This document shows, in pieces, positions 35,873 to 46,120 of a stretch of 64,000 nucleotides of DNA. The stretch lies in contig NZ_QEWP01000002.1 in NCBI RefSeq assembly GCF_003121985.1, positions 1 through 64,000 on the forward strand, given 5' to 3'. This DNA is from Marinilabilia rubra (GTDB lineage: Bacteria; Bacteroidota; Bacteroidia; Bacteroidales; Marinilabiliaceae). The position numbers and the translations under genes are program-made. The first letter of the stretch is position 1; every line of letters begins with the position of its first letter. The notes beneath the pieces were generated by a model. It was not told the origin of the DNA and ran no database searches. It saw only the letters and a list, made by a program, of their open reading frames with translations.

Positions 35873-37756
35873 TTAGTTAGCAAGATAAACAGCTGTTTTT
35901 CCTTGTATTTCAAAGACTCCTGTTCCTTCTTCTGAATTGACAGAGATGTCATTCAGCAAATCTTGCATTCCAAAGGCTTGTTGTAATTCTATTTTATGTG
36001 ATTGAGTCCCGTTATTAATTACAACAACAATCGTATCCTCTTCAAAACGTTTTTCATAAGCAAGGATACCAGTTCCGGCATCAGCCAAAATAGGAATCCT
36101 TGTTCCTCGTGCCATAGCCTTGTGCTCCGACCTTATCTTAGCAAGCTTGATAAAATAATCCAAAACTTCTTCATTAATATTTTCCCAATCAGTTGCATGT
36201 CTTGATGCGCTGAGTGTACTTTTAGCGCAGGATACATCTTGCGACATTCCCAACTCGGTACCTGCCCATATGCTAAATGGCCTGCTCATGGAATACATTA
36301 CTGCAGAAGCCAGTTTCAACCGGTTTACTTCTTCGTTGGACACAAATAAAAACCGATCCATATTATGGTTATCAATCATAATAGGAGTTAAAAACCCATT
36401 AGGGAAATAGGATTCAGACCCCTTTAAAAAACGTTCAAACTCCTCGACATTCATTTTACCGTATGCAAAAGCTTTTCTAACTGCCTGACAGAACGCGAAA
36501 TCCTGACATCCGTCTACCCGACCGGCATAAGAAAGTAGGGACTCAGGTGTTGTCACCCCTTCAGTGAAAATAACAATCTCTTTGCCCAAACTTCTCATTG
36601 CATAGCCAAACTCAGTCCAAAATTCATGTGATGGCCCTATTGCATAATCAAGGTCGAAGCCATCTAAGCCCAAATTGGTAATCAAATGCTCTCCCAGCTC
36701 AAAAATATATTTTCTTACCTCCGGATTTTCATTAACCAAATGTGGAAGCTCTCCGCCGCCGAAAAAACTTTCATATGTTCCATCTTCGTGTATATCAAAC
36801 CAATCTCTGTATTTGCTTGTTGAATCAGCCATTGCTTCCAGAAAGTAGGGATGATGATCTGAACAATGATTAGCAACAAAATCAACCAGCACTTTCATTC
36901 CCCGGGAGTGGGCATCATTAATTAGATCTTTTAAATCTTGCTCAGAACCAAAATCAGGGTCTATAGCATAAAAATCATCTGCTCCGTATTTATGATATGT
37001 TGGACCAGACGTAAAAGGCATCAACCATAGAACATTGACTCCAATATTTTCAAGGTGGTCAAGTTTCTCACGAATCCCATTCAAAGTACCTCCCATTGGT
37101 TCTTCCAAATTGCTTGTTTGAACCCATGATTTTCCTTTGCCTGGATTAAACCTGTCGGGTAAAACATAATACATTACGGCGTCATATGCCCAGTCAGGAA
37201 TTGACCAATCATCAACCGCATAAGCAAAATAAGGATGAGTTTTTGAGCTACCGTAGCTACCTTCTGTCCCTTTGGCAAATTGATTTCCAACTTCAATAAT
37301 ATACCTAACAACACAGCTATGTGTTTGTGCCGGGATAACCGCTTTAAATTCGGTAATGTATCCCCAGATTAAATCTTCCCAAACCACACTGGTTTGTTTT
37401 AAAGGTACAGCAATTCCATTTTCTGCTATTCCATTTAAACCTTTCGGATTAGTCCCATCGGTTGTATAATAACACCATGCATTTTCCGGATCTACCTCAT
37501 CACCAACAGTTACGGTAACAATAACTTCTTGTCCAATATTTGGGTCCCGGGGTTCAATTCTATGGTTGTGGAAAATCCCGGATAGGTCCTGTATTCTTTT
37601 TGCTACAATGTGTTCACTTAATTCATTGTTACCAAAAACAAAATCTGTAGCACCTCGGTCTTCATCCTTAAAAGTTTCTTGTTGTGCACTACTTTGGATT
37701 TCATATCCAAAAAGAAATGCTAAAACCAATAATATGAAAGGGAAAAATTTTCTCAT
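35873..37756 (-). CDS. GH13 alpha-amylase-family enzyme with N-terminal beta domain
   Basis: A 627-residue secreted protein (signal peptide FILLVLAFLFGYEIQSSAQ). Residues ~50-170 form a beta domain (GQEVIVTVTVGDEVDPE), then the catalytic barrel with VLVDFVANHCSDHH, LDGFDLDYAIGP (nucleophile Asp), IVIFTEGVTTP (acid Glu) and MIDNHNMDRF. The region II histidine of most amylases is absent, so specificity may be non-standard. It is 4 bp after the six-hairpin gene stop, so translationally coupled. Substrate likely an alpha-linked oligosaccharide, otherwise undefined. Confidence 0.88.
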   Translation of the reverse strand: MRKFFPFILLVLAFLFGYEIQSSAQQETFKDEDRGATDFVFGNNELSEHIVAKRIQDLSGIFHNHRIEPRDPNIGQEVIVTVTVGDEVDPENAWCYYTTDGTNPKGLNGIAENGIAVPLKQTSVVWEDLIWGYITEFKAVIPAQTHSCVVRYIIEVGNQFAKGTEGSYGSSKTHPYFAYAVDDWSIPDWAYDAVMYYVLPDRFNPGKGKSWVQTSNLEEPMGGTLNGIREKLDHLENIGVNVLWLMPFTSGPTYHKYGADDFYAIDPDFGSEQDLKDLINDAHSRGMKVLVDFVANHCSDHHPYFLEAMADSTSKYRDWFDIHEDGTYESFFGGGELPHLVNENPEVRKYIFELGEHLITNLGLDGFDLDYAIGPSHEFWTEFGYAMRSLGKEIVIFTEGVTTPESLLSYAGRVDGCQDFAFCQAVRKAFAYGKMNVEEFERFLKGSESYFPNGFLTPIMIDNHNMDRFLFVSNEEVNRLKLASAVMYSMSRPFSIWAGTELGMSQDVSCAKSTLSASRHATDWENINEEVLDYFIKLAKIRSEHKAMARGTRIPILADAGTGILAYEKRFEEDTIVVVINNGTQSHKIELQQAFGMQDLLNDISVNSEEGTGVFEIQGKTAVYLAN

Positions 37757-37760
37757 GATA

Positions 37761-39851
37761 TTATTTCAAAGTTACGATTACCTCTTTTTTCGATGGTTTC
37801 ACCACAACCCAGTCTTCAGCTTCATCTACTTTACCGGTACTTACCGAAGCAATATTATCGCGGAATTGTGGTAGGTTAAATAGTATCTCTCCCTGAGGTT
37901 CATTGCCCGACCAGCTAAGTTTAACCTGTTTTTGATCCAGCATTTCGATAACAAAATTTGTTCTTTTCCCACCGCCAACAGGAAAGTTATTAATTTCCGT
38001 TTTTTTGCCACGAACCATCCACTCATCGATGTAACCACGGCCAACCATGATCCTGCCATCGTAAAACTCTGCAACTAACGCATCTAATAATGCTTGTGTT
38101 GCTCCTGCTTGCCCCCACTGGTGCGGACATGCATACCAGTTGGTTTTGACAGATGATGGGTGATTTCCTTCCCATGGATTTTCAGGATCCACCTCATGAA
38201 ACATTTCCCAAAAACCATAAGGGGCCGATTGTCCATATTTTAAGAGAAACTGATACGATTTAATAGCCTCTTGGCGATAATTTTGACTAAACAATCCTGA
38301 TATAGAGAATGCACTGTTATAAGCCGAGGCAACTCCCCCTCCGTAGCTTACCCAAGTACCCACATTATGTGGTCTAGCACCAGATTTACGTTGCTTTTCA
38401 TAGCCCCATTTATAAGTATTATCTACCCATTCTTTAAGCGGACCTTCATATTTTCCTCCAGCCAAATAAGTATTCCAGTTCATCCCAAACCAAAATGGTG
38501 TAGCCCACATCGAAGAATTGTCCTTCATCACATTTACAAAATCTTCATTTGGTTTTTCCAGTGAACAAGGAATGTAGTTGATACCATTCTCTTTTTGCAT
38601 GGTCAGAATTCTGTTATTTACGTTAGTCATCAATTTGGTGAATTCTGTACGAGCTTTTTTAGCTATATTCTTGTCTCCTTTCATATTAGCAATATATTCC
38701 AGGCAAGTAAAACCAGTCAAAGCCGATTCATTATCCCAGGTCCAAAGTCCGCTATGGTCAATATCCCAGGTCTCTTCCAATAGCCCATAAGGTCCAGTCA
38801 TATCCATCATGGTAGTATCAAAAGCTGCTAAACTTTTTTTGTACAGATATCCATCTTCTTTTTCTAATATTCCGATATCTCCTGTTTTTTGAAGGTATGT
38901 GGAAAGCAATAGTCCCCATCGGTAGTAATGATCGTGATAAGGACCTCTTCCTCCTCCAAGTAATTTTAATTGGTTATAAGCGTTTTCAAAATATCCCAAC
39001 TTCAACAGAGAAAGGTAAATACCTAAATAATCGTGCGTAAAAAGTACATCGTAACCAATCTCAGCCACATTGTAACTTTCTGGCCCGTCACGGCTAATTA
39101 AAGTATAGATGAATCCCATACGGTAAGCATTGTTCAATTCCTGATCTGGCGTATTGATTTGTGCAATTTGCGATAACTTCCCTTCCCAGAAATTTTTCAT
39201 GTGTTCGAAATGTTCATCCCAACTACCGGCATTTTTAATTTTTTCGTCGGAAGGGCGTTCGTAGTCATTACCGAAACGATCAATTACAACGGCAAAATCC
39301 CAATCCATTGTTTTTCCAGGTTCAATCATCCCTAATGGATTATTTAAAGGGGTTAATATGGCCGACTCACGAGGATCGAATGGAACCGTTTTATCCATAT
39401 TGTTTTTTACAGATACGCGGCTGTATGCAATTACAAAATCGTTTTCATCGATGGTAACTTTATCTGCAAAATTTGAAATTTTAATATGCAGCTCGTCATC
39501 CTTGCCAAACTCGGCCCAGTTGTCTTCAAACTCAGAAATGAAACATGGCAAATAACCAGAATGAGGATACCATTTAATCTTACCGGTTTTAATTTTATCA
39601 GGAACACCAGGCAATGCAGATGCCTGAAATGAAACATAAGCATTTATTCCATCCCGTATAAAAAACCAACCATTGGGTTTAAGTAGAGCAGCATCTTTAT
39701 CACCTTCCCAACCTATAATGGTTGTATTCCCTCTAAATATTGGGTGTTGCCCTGCATTTTCGATACGATCTTCACGATCTTGTGCCTTTAATAAAAAAAA
39801 GTTGGCCATGAAAATAAAAACCACCCCAAAACGTATTATCAATTTATCCAT
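37761..39851 (-). CDS. Putative (alpha/alpha)6-barrel glycosidase
   Basis: A 696-residue secreted protein (signal peptide FGVVFIFMANFFLLKAQ). The N-terminal ~230 residues are a beta-sandwich; the rest looks like a six-hairpin barrel with acidic segments GPYHDHYYRWG, EETWDIDHSGLWTWDNESAL and GFWEMFHEVDPENPWEG, which could provide acid and base. I cannot assign a CAZy family. It lies between a URO-D methyltransferase gene (89 bp upstream) and two GH13 genes, so it should act on the same glycan. Confidence 0.6.
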   Translation of the reverse strand: MDKLIIRFGVVFIFMANFFLLKAQDREDRIENAGQHPIFRGNTTIIGWEGDKDAALLKPNGWFFIRDGINAYVSFQASALPGVPDKIKTGKIKWYPHSGYLPCFISEFEDNWAEFGKDDELHIKISNFADKVTIDENDFVIAYSRVSVKNNMDKTVPFDPRESAILTPLNNPLGMIEPGKTMDWDFAVVIDRFGNDYERPSDEKIKNAGSWDEHFEHMKNFWEGKLSQIAQINTPDQELNNAYRMGFIYTLISRDGPESYNVAEIGYDVLFTHDYLGIYLSLLKLGYFENAYNQLKLLGGGRGPYHDHYYRWGLLLSTYLQKTGDIGILEKEDGYLYKKSLAAFDTTMMDMTGPYGLLEETWDIDHSGLWTWDNESALTGFTCLEYIANMKGDKNIAKKARTEFTKLMTNVNNRILTMQKENGINYIPCSLEKPNEDFVNVMKDNSSMWATPFWFGMNWNTYLAGGKYEGPLKEWVDNTYKWGYEKQRKSGARPHNVGTWVSYGGGVASAYNSAFSISGLFSQNYRQEAIKSYQFLLKYGQSAPYGFWEMFHEVDPENPWEGNHPSSVKTNWYACPHQWGQAGATQALLDALVAEFYDGRIMVGRGYIDEWMVRGKKTEINNFPVGGGKRTNFVIEMLDQKQVKLSWSGNEPQGEILFNLPQFRDNIASVSTGKVDEAEDWVVVKPSKKEVIVTLK

Positions 39852-39940
39852 AACACATATGTTTTAAATAATAAAAATTAATCCCTGAAAGGCTTGACAT
39901 AACACACTGCCGCCTGTTTATTTATGATAAGACAAAAAAA

Positions 39941-41197
39941 TCATCCATTAAATTCATGGATAGCGTTAATCATGGCAACCAAATTGTCAATCGGGACATC
40001 AGCCTGTATATTATGTACTGTGTTAAACACAAACCCACCGTCTTTAGCAAAAATTTCGCAATGGCGCAATACTTCTTCCCTTACTTCTACCGGTTTACCG
40101 TAAGGTAGTGTTTTTTGCGTATCGACTCCTCCTCCCCAAAACGTTAAATGCTTACCATATTTCTCTTTCAGAAACTTTGGATCCATTCCTGCAGCATTCA
40201 CCTGAACCGGATTGATAATATCGAAACCAGAATCAATAAAATGCGACATAAATGTTTCAACGGCCCCACATGAATGTTTAAAGGTTTTCCACGGCGTGTT
40301 TTCATGAATCCAATTGTTGATGCGTTGATAATATGGCACCCAGATATCAGCAAATTGTTCAGGAGCGCAAAACGTTGAATCCTGTGTCCCAAAGTCTGCA
40401 CCGCAGATATAAATGACATCAATATTATCGCCTATTTCGGCATCAAACCTACGAAGGTTTTCAATAGCCAGCTCGCTCTGCCGATCAAACACTTCCTTAA
40501 TTAGGTCGCTACGCATCAGTGTACTCATGTACCATTCTGCCACACTTCTAATCCCCTTGGGGTCGGCCAGATTCATTCCAGGAATCAAAGCGATATCTCC
40601 CAATGCTGTTCCACCCAACGCAGCTACTACCCCTTTGTTAGTAGCCCGGGCTAAGGCTGTTTCTTTTTTCCAAAAGGCTAAGGTTTCATCCGATACGGGA
40701 GTAAATTCTTCCAAGTTATCCTCTGCCTTTAATTCCTCTTCCACAATAGTTTTTTGTCTTTCGATGGCATCAAAGAAATAACCACTTTGGGGCATTTTAG
40801 CTGAAGGCGCCAAGGATTCATCTCCCATTGGAAATGACAACAAATCACCCTTTTCATCGGTCTTTGTGCTGAACCCCTGGGGAACCAAGACCTCCTGCCC
40901 CCAAAACGTTTTTACTCCTTTTAACGGAGGTGTGTTCCTGTAGCCAAACAGGTTCCCGTCGCCCCAGGCAGCTGTCACATCAATCCCTATGGCATCCATC
41001 AGGTCTTGTTCTACTAATCCTAGCATTTGGTATGGTTCTATTACTCTTATTGGTCTTTTTTCCAAACCATAATATTCCCTTAATTTTTCTAAAGTTCTTA
41101 CATGAATACCTGTTGTTGGTGTAGATCCCATATCAAATACTATCCTATCTGGTTGTTCATGGTTTAGTGTTTGTATTAAACGTTCTCTTGAATTCAT
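39941..41197 (-). CDS. URO-D-superfamily methyltransferase-like protein
   Basis: A 418-residue barrel protein of the uroporphyrinogen decarboxylase/corrinoid methyltransferase superfamily. It has FKHSCGAVETF (H-x-C, zinc-ligand type), DIINPVQVNAAGMDP, TFWGGGVDTQ and FNTVHNIQADVP near the end; the third zinc-type cysteine of MtaA-like proteins is not obvious. It is not the heme enzyme HemE, whose substrate-binding N-terminus is missing. It heads the operon with the six-hairpin and two GH13 genes, and a decayed duplicate sits at the operon's other end. Inferred role: methyl transfer from a methylated sugar or related compound. Confidence 0.75.
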   Translation of the reverse strand: MNSRERLIQTLNHEQPDRIVFDMGSTPTTGIHVRTLEKLREYYGLEKRPIRVIEPYQMLGLVEQDLMDAIGIDVTAAWGDGNLFGYRNTPPLKGVKTFWGQEVLVPQGFSTKTDEKGDLLSFPMGDESLAPSAKMPQSGYFFDAIERQKTIVEEELKAEDNLEEFTPVSDETLAFWKKETALARATNKGVVAALGGTALGDIALIPGMNLADPKGIRSVAEWYMSTLMRSDLIKEVFDRQSELAIENLRRFDAEIGDNIDVIYICGADFGTQDSTFCAPEQFADIWVPYYQRINNWIHENTPWKTFKHSCGAVETFMSHFIDSGFDIINPVQVNAAGMDPKFLKEKYGKHLTFWGGGVDTQKTLPYGKPVEVREEVLRHCEIFAKDGGFVFNTVHNIQADVPIDNLVAMINAIHEFNG

Positions 41198-41493
41198 TGT
41201 GTATTTTTTTGTTAAAATTGCAGCAACTGAATAGCCAAATTCCTATGTCAAAAATTGTATTTTTTAAAATAAATTCGTTATCCTTCGGATTCTAATCAAC
41301 AATTACGCTATAATTCTCTGTTAAAATATTCCCGGCTGAACCAATACCTGGATTAGATATTATCTCCCCTTTTTTTCCCCTAACAAGTAAGAATCTGCCA
41401 AATCTTTATTCCTCTAAATTCTACCAGTTTAATCACAAAACCACAACAGCATGCCAAGGCATAACCTTTAATGCAAAGATTTAATTTCTAACC

Positions 41494-41524
41494 TTTGTCA
41501 ACAATCATAATTTTCCTATCTTTA
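41494..41524 (+). promoter_or_regulatory. Candidate promoter of the AraC gene at 41578
   Basis: TTTG at 41494-41497, 19 bp, then TATCTTTA at 41517-41524, one base off TAnnTTTG. The remainder of 41198-41577 is AT-rich and holds no gene. Confidence 0.45.
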
Positions 41525-41577
41525 TATGCTATCTTATTATATAATTTAAACAAAACTGCATTTCAAGAAAAAAATAA

Positions 41578-42420
41578 ATGGGAACACTATATCAAAGATT
41601 ACCCTTGCGAGGTGGATATTCTTTTATTGCAAGAACCTACAGAACCCCTCTTTTTGAAACTCCCTGGCATCAACACGATGAATTCGAATTAGTTTTATGC
41701 AATGGTAGTTCAGGAACAGCTTTTATTGGTAATTATATAGGACCATATCATGAAGGGGAAGTGTATTTACTAGGAAACAATTTACCCCATTGGTTCAAAA
41801 AAAGAAACGATTCAATGACAGGCAAGGCAATTGTTGTCCAGTTTAATAAAGACTTGTTTGGGGATCAGCTAAATAAATTACCTGAACTTAAAACTATTAA
41901 AACCTTATTAAACCTGTCAAACAGTGGTATTCAACTAAGGTCAACATTGAATACAAACATCAGAAAAAAATTAAAGAAAATTGAGCATCAAGCCCCTTTT
42001 GAGCGTTACCTTACATTATTAAGCTGCTTGTATGATATCAGCACTTCACATCAATATAATCAGTTATCCAATGTTTATTATGATGCTATACCAAAAGAAG
42101 AATTCAAAAGGATCAGAAAAGTATTCGAGTATTCCTATAATCATTTCAAGGATAATATTACTTTACAACAAATGGCTGATTTAACCAATCAAAGTGTTTC
42201 TAATTTCTGTAAATATTTTAAGCAAAATACGAAAAAAACATATATCGATTTTTTGAACGACATACGCTTAAACTATGCGTGTACTAAACTAAGAACCTCA
42301 GAAGACTCTATTACACAAATATGTTACGATAGTGGCTTCAGAAACTGGTCTAACTTTAGTGTGCAGTTTAAAAAGCGATATAATGCCTCTCCTTCTGAAT
42401 ACAGGAAAATGTCAGAATAA
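41578..42420 (+). CDS. AraC-family regulator with cupin sensor (copy 1)
   Basis: A 280-residue regulator: N-terminal cupin-like sugar-binding domain (TPWHQHDEFELVLCNG ... LLGNNLPHWF) and a C-terminal AraC HTH pair (ITLQQMADLTNQSVSNFCKYFKQ and DSITQICYDSGFRNWSNFSVQFKKRYNASPSEYR). Homologous throughout to the AraC protein at 48070. It lies between the two minus-strand GH operons and probably senses a sugar from their action. Confidence 0.85.
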   Translation: MGTLYQRLPLRGGYSFIARTYRTPLFETPWHQHDEFELVLCNGSSGTAFIGNYIGPYHEGEVYLLGNNLPHWFKKRNDSMTGKAIVVQFNKDLFGDQLNKLPELKTIKTLLNLSNSGIQLRSTLNTNIRKKLKKIEHQAPFERYLTLLSCLYDISTSHQYNQLSNVYYDAIPKEEFKRIRKVFEYSYNHFKDNITLQQMADLTNQSVSNFCKYFKQNTKKTYIDFLNDIRLNYACTKLRTSEDSITQICYDSGFRNWSNFSVQFKKRYNASPSEYRKMSE

Positions 42421-42482
42421 AACATTAAGGGCTCTTGATAATTATGCAAAAGCCCTTAATCAAATTGTAACCCATTATGTTT

Positions 42483-44552
42483 TCATTCCTGTACAGGAAA
42501 CGCAACTTGTCTTAATACTGTATTTCCCATGGGCTCTAATTGAACTTTATTTATTGTTCCTCCAAGGTCAACGGTTAATATAGGTGTAGACTGATACCAT
42601 GGATTGCTTGTTTTATTTGATTCCTGATAGTCAAACACCTCAACATTTTCATCTTTAACCGTGATAAAATCACAAGCCTTTTCATTTTTGGGAAAACAGT
42701 GAAAATCATGAAAATCACCTTGTTTGTAATCCTTGATGTTTTTGATACTGTGCTCAATTGGGTACGCATAAACCAATGCTCCGCGCTGGAAATAAACATC
42801 ACCCGTTCTGAATATTCTACGCTCAACTTTATTTACAAATTCAATCTCAATAACATCTCCACCATTCCACTCTTTCTCTACTTTAAAAAAACCATCTGTT
42901 TCAATAGCATTCAAACCGGCCATATTAATTTTTAATTCTTTTGTCCATTGCGGTTTTCTGAAATACAAAGCAAAGCTTACAGGCTCATCAGTGCTAACCA
43001 CAAATTTTATTTTATCTGAAAATGGATAGCTGGTAATTTGCTGGATAGTTATATGAGTTCGGTTGACCTTGGTCGTCAGTTTTGATGGTCCGTACAAAAC
43101 AGCTGCTAAGCCATCTTCGGCTTTCATCCACATGTTTGCTAGATAATAGGTGTAATTTCGGGTGTAATTGGGTACGCAACAAACAGCAGGATCAGAATGC
43201 GTTGGCGAATATTTGTATCGTGAATCATAGTGGCTTTCTTCTTTACCATGTTTATAACTGTTGAGGATACAGCAATTGTCGCCTTTAGCATAAGTTAGCG
43301 ATTTACCATCGGGGTAACGGGCTCCCATCATCCCATTAAAGGTGAGTTTTTCAGCACGGTCGGCATAGTTGATATCCCCTGTTTTTTGTGCAGCTGAGAG
43401 GTAAAAATTACGCAACTCCAACATGGTACAAAATTCGGTATGAGTATATGTTGGGTCAGCTTTAAGCTTTGCAATCCATTCCTGCCCATGTCCTGCTCCT
43501 GAAGGCAAAATACAAAAATCTAATTTATACATTGCATTGTTGTAGGCTGTTTCCAATTCGGGATAACCGGTATTGTAATATGCATTTATTAAGGAACGCA
43601 AATGTTCATAAGTGTGTACCCCGTGGCTTTCAAAAAGGGAATCTTTCTGAAGAAGATATGGATAACGAACATCGTTAAATGCACGGTTAACGCCATACGT
43701 TGAGAATGCACGATACAAATAGGTGGAATAATCCAGGTATTTGGCGTTTTTTGTTAGCCGATGAAGTGTCTCACAAACATCCGTCAACATCAATCCATGT
43801 GTTGCACCTCCAAAAGCTGTTTTCAGGTAGAATGGGTTTCTGCCCTCCGGACCATACCGTTCAATGGTAACTGCCATTGCTTTTTCAACAGCATCGAGTA
43901 CTTCTTTTTTACCTGTAAATTCATAATAAGCCAGCATTGTCCTGAACGCTGTTGTCTGCGCCCATAATTCGCCATTAGCTCCTTCGTGCTGGTACCGTAG
44001 ATTTTCTTTGTAAATACCGATATAGCCATCTTCATCCTGCGATGCCAACAGGTTTTCAACAATTTTATGACTCTGTTCAATAGCCTTTTCATTGTTGGTT
44101 AAAAAGGCATGACGAACAAAACCATCCCACCAGTTTCCTGCGGTTTCGGAATTCCACCACATGATTGACTTCTCCCATGCATCGCCGGTTAAGACCAGGT
44201 CACCCATTTCAGGAATATCTTCCATACCTCCACGTCGATTAGTATTAAAAATATCGTCCTTTTTAATTCCCGGATACAAATCATCAAGAGCACCAACCAT
44301 TCCGCTTTCAAGATCGTTATTCATCATATCCAGCATCCAGCCGGTGGGGCGATTGTTGCCAACAGGTAAATTCTCAAATTTTTGTTTGAGGGGAGCATCA
44401 GGTTTATCGAAGAAAGTGAGCAGGTCGCTATCATCTTCAATTTCTGCCATCTGGTTTACTTGTCCGAGAAAACTCTCTCCTTGTGAACTCTTTTTTGATT
44501 GACAACTGGTAATAACTAGTAGTGTCATAAGTGATAATACTATTTGCTTCAT
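42483..44552 (-). CDS. GH127-type glycoside hydrolase (DUF1680), lipoprotein
   Basis: A 689-residue enzyme with lipobox signal LMTLLVITSCQ (Cys 17). The body is a six-hairpin barrel plus beta domains as in beta-L-arabinofuranosidase HypBA1. The segment AVCCVPNYTRN corresponds to the CC-containing active-site stretch whose cysteines act as nucleophile and zinc ligand in GH127/GH146. This supports action on terminal furanosides such as arabinofuranose, though subfamily substrates vary. It is 14 bp after the sulfatase gene, with GH43 farther upstream. Confidence 0.8.
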   Translation of the reverse strand: MKQIVLSLMTLLVITSCQSKKSSQGESFLGQVNQMAEIEDDSDLLTFFDKPDAPLKQKFENLPVGNNRPTGWMLDMMNNDLESGMVGALDDLYPGIKKDDIFNTNRRGGMEDIPEMGDLVLTGDAWEKSIMWWNSETAGNWWDGFVRHAFLTNNEKAIEQSHKIVENLLASQDEDGYIGIYKENLRYQHEGANGELWAQTTAFRTMLAYYEFTGKKEVLDAVEKAMAVTIERYGPEGRNPFYLKTAFGGATHGLMLTDVCETLHRLTKNAKYLDYSTYLYRAFSTYGVNRAFNDVRYPYLLQKDSLFESHGVHTYEHLRSLINAYYNTGYPELETAYNNAMYKLDFCILPSGAGHGQEWIAKLKADPTYTHTEFCTMLELRNFYLSAAQKTGDINYADRAEKLTFNGMMGARYPDGKSLTYAKGDNCCILNSYKHGKEESHYDSRYKYSPTHSDPAVCCVPNYTRNYTYYLANMWMKAEDGLAAVLYGPSKLTTKVNRTHITIQQITSYPFSDKIKFVVSTDEPVSFALYFRKPQWTKELKINMAGLNAIETDGFFKVEKEWNGGDVIEIEFVNKVERRIFRTGDVYFQRGALVYAYPIEHSIKNIKDYKQGDFHDFHCFPKNEKACDFITVKDENVEVFDYQESNKTSNPWYQSTPILTVDLGGTINKVQLEPMGNTVLRQVAFPVQE

Positions 44553-44566
44553 AATTTGTTCATTTA

Positions 44567-46021
44567 TTATTTATTCTTAATTGGCAAATTCATAAAATCC
44601 CGACTGGTGGTAACTTCCAGTTTTTCAACAGATAACCATTTGTCTAATTTCTTACTGGCAAATTTTGAAGTTGCTTCATACCCTGGTTTCATAAATACAT
44701 TTTGGGTTTCTTTCGGATCATTTTTCAGATCAATAAGCACATCAAATTGTTCAACTTTGTATATACTTCTTACATATTTAAAATCGCCAAATCTTAGCAT
44801 ACGGCCTTCGTGGATTTGAGAAAACAGGTATTCAAATTCACCATCAGTTCCGCCTAAACATCTCGATTTGAAACTTTTCCCATCCATATTTTCCGGAACC
44901 GATACGTCACACAAATCAAGTAAAGTTGGCATTATATCTATGCTGCCAAATATTGTTTTATCATCAACTGATCCGGCCTTAACTTTTTCAGGGTACCTCA
45001 AAATGAATGGAGTACGAACGGATTCTTCGTACAGAATATTCTTGGAAATTAATTGATGTCCTCCCATCATTTCTCCATGATCGGATGTAAAAACAACAAT
45101 CGTATTCTCAGTTAAACCGGCATCCTCAAGGGCATCAATTACATAACCAATCAATCTGTCCGTATTTTCAACCAAAAGGCAATATGTCGAGATGTATCTA
45201 CGCCATTCGTTTTCGTCCCAATCACCAAGGTCTTCAAACATATAGCTATTTTCATTAATCATACCCGGAATAAACGGCTTGTCGAAGTTTTCGGGAACAT
45301 CTGGTCGTTCCTGATAGCGCAGGTATAGTTCATCATCGGTTCGGCAAAAAAACAAAGCATCAGCAAAAGTGGCTCCTTTAACCTTTCCCCCCAAAACTTT
45401 ACAAATATCGTGTGGATTAATCAACGACAGGGTCATAAAAAAGGGTTTGTTGTGCTCCCTTTTTATGAAATTAATGGCATCGGTAGTAAAAACAGGGTCG
45501 TAACCCGACCCTTCGCCAAGCATACCACCGGCAGACATTTTGTAGCTGCCGTAATGATCAATCCCACGATAAGCATAATCACCGGCATGTTCTTTACCTA
45601 TATATGCGGTTTCGTATCCGGCCTTTTTAAAAACTTCACCCATAGTTGAAATATCGTGCCGGTTTGGATATTTATCTAAAAATATTTTGAAAATTTCCTC
45701 GTTATCGATCATTCCATGATTGTGAGGATACAATCCTGTATATATCGAGGCCCTCGCAGGGGTACATAGTGGAAAGTTACAATAGCTTTTAGTAAAACGC
45801 ATGCCCTGTTCTGCCAGTTTATCGATATTTGGTGTTCTTATCCCGGTGGAATAATTACCAGAGCCATCAGATATTTTTGGTGACCATTGGTCCGAGATTA
45901 TAAATAGCACATTGGGCTGTTTATTATTTTGGGCATAGACTGCCCGGGAATTTAATGCCAATAAAAATATTATCAGTATCCCAATAACAGGGTTTAAAGT
46001 CATTAATCTTCCTGATTTCAT
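44567..46021 (-). CDS. Secreted Cys-type sulfatase (S1 family)
   Basis: A 484-residue (from the chosen start) arylsulfatase-family enzyme that removes sulfate esters, with signal peptide IIFLLALNSRAVYA. Metal site NVLFIISDQWSP; formylglycine motif CTPARASIYTGLYPHNHGM, where the Cys is oxidised to formylglycine; later TSDHGEMMGGH. The Cys-type motif needs a maturase (anSME or FGE), not encoded in the window. I chose the ATG at 46021, which gives a compact signal peptide; an in-frame ATG at 46042 adds seven residues. Its presence implies a sulfated, probably marine, glycan. Confidence 0.9.
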   Translation of the reverse strand: MKSGRLMTLNPVIGILIIFLLALNSRAVYAQNNKQPNVLFIISDQWSPKISDGSGNYSTGIRTPNIDKLAEQGMRFTKSYCNFPLCTPARASIYTGLYPHNHGMIDNEEIFKIFLDKYPNRHDISTMGEVFKKAGYETAYIGKEHAGDYAYRGIDHYGSYKMSAGGMLGEGSGYDPVFTTDAINFIKREHNKPFFMTLSLINPHDICKVLGGKVKGATFADALFFCRTDDELYLRYQERPDVPENFDKPFIPGMINENSYMFEDLGDWDENEWRRYISTYCLLVENTDRLIGYVIDALEDAGLTENTIVVFTSDHGEMMGGHQLISKNILYEESVRTPFILRYPEKVKAGSVDDKTIFGSIDIMPTLLDLCDVSVPENMDGKSFKSRCLGGTDGEFEYLFSQIHEGRMLRFGDFKYVRSIYKVEQFDVLIDLKNDPKETQNVFMKPGYEATSKFASKKLDKWLSVEKLEVTTSRDFMNLPIKNK

Positions 46022-46120
46022 GTTTGAAATTCGTTTCCACATAAGTTCATCTTTTGGTTAGTAATACCAAGCCGCCGTCGTAATAACACGGCTTATTTTT
46101 ATCTATCTGCAGGAAATTGA

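Noticed and set aside
39941-41197. HemE (heme biosynthesis uroporphyrinogen decarboxylase)
   Set aside because: The N-terminal substrate-binding signature of HemE is absent, and motifs and neighbours fit the methyltransferase-like branch.
41495-41692. 65-residue ORF upstream of the AraC gene
   Set aside because: It overlaps the candidate promoter and the first codons of the AraC gene in another frame.
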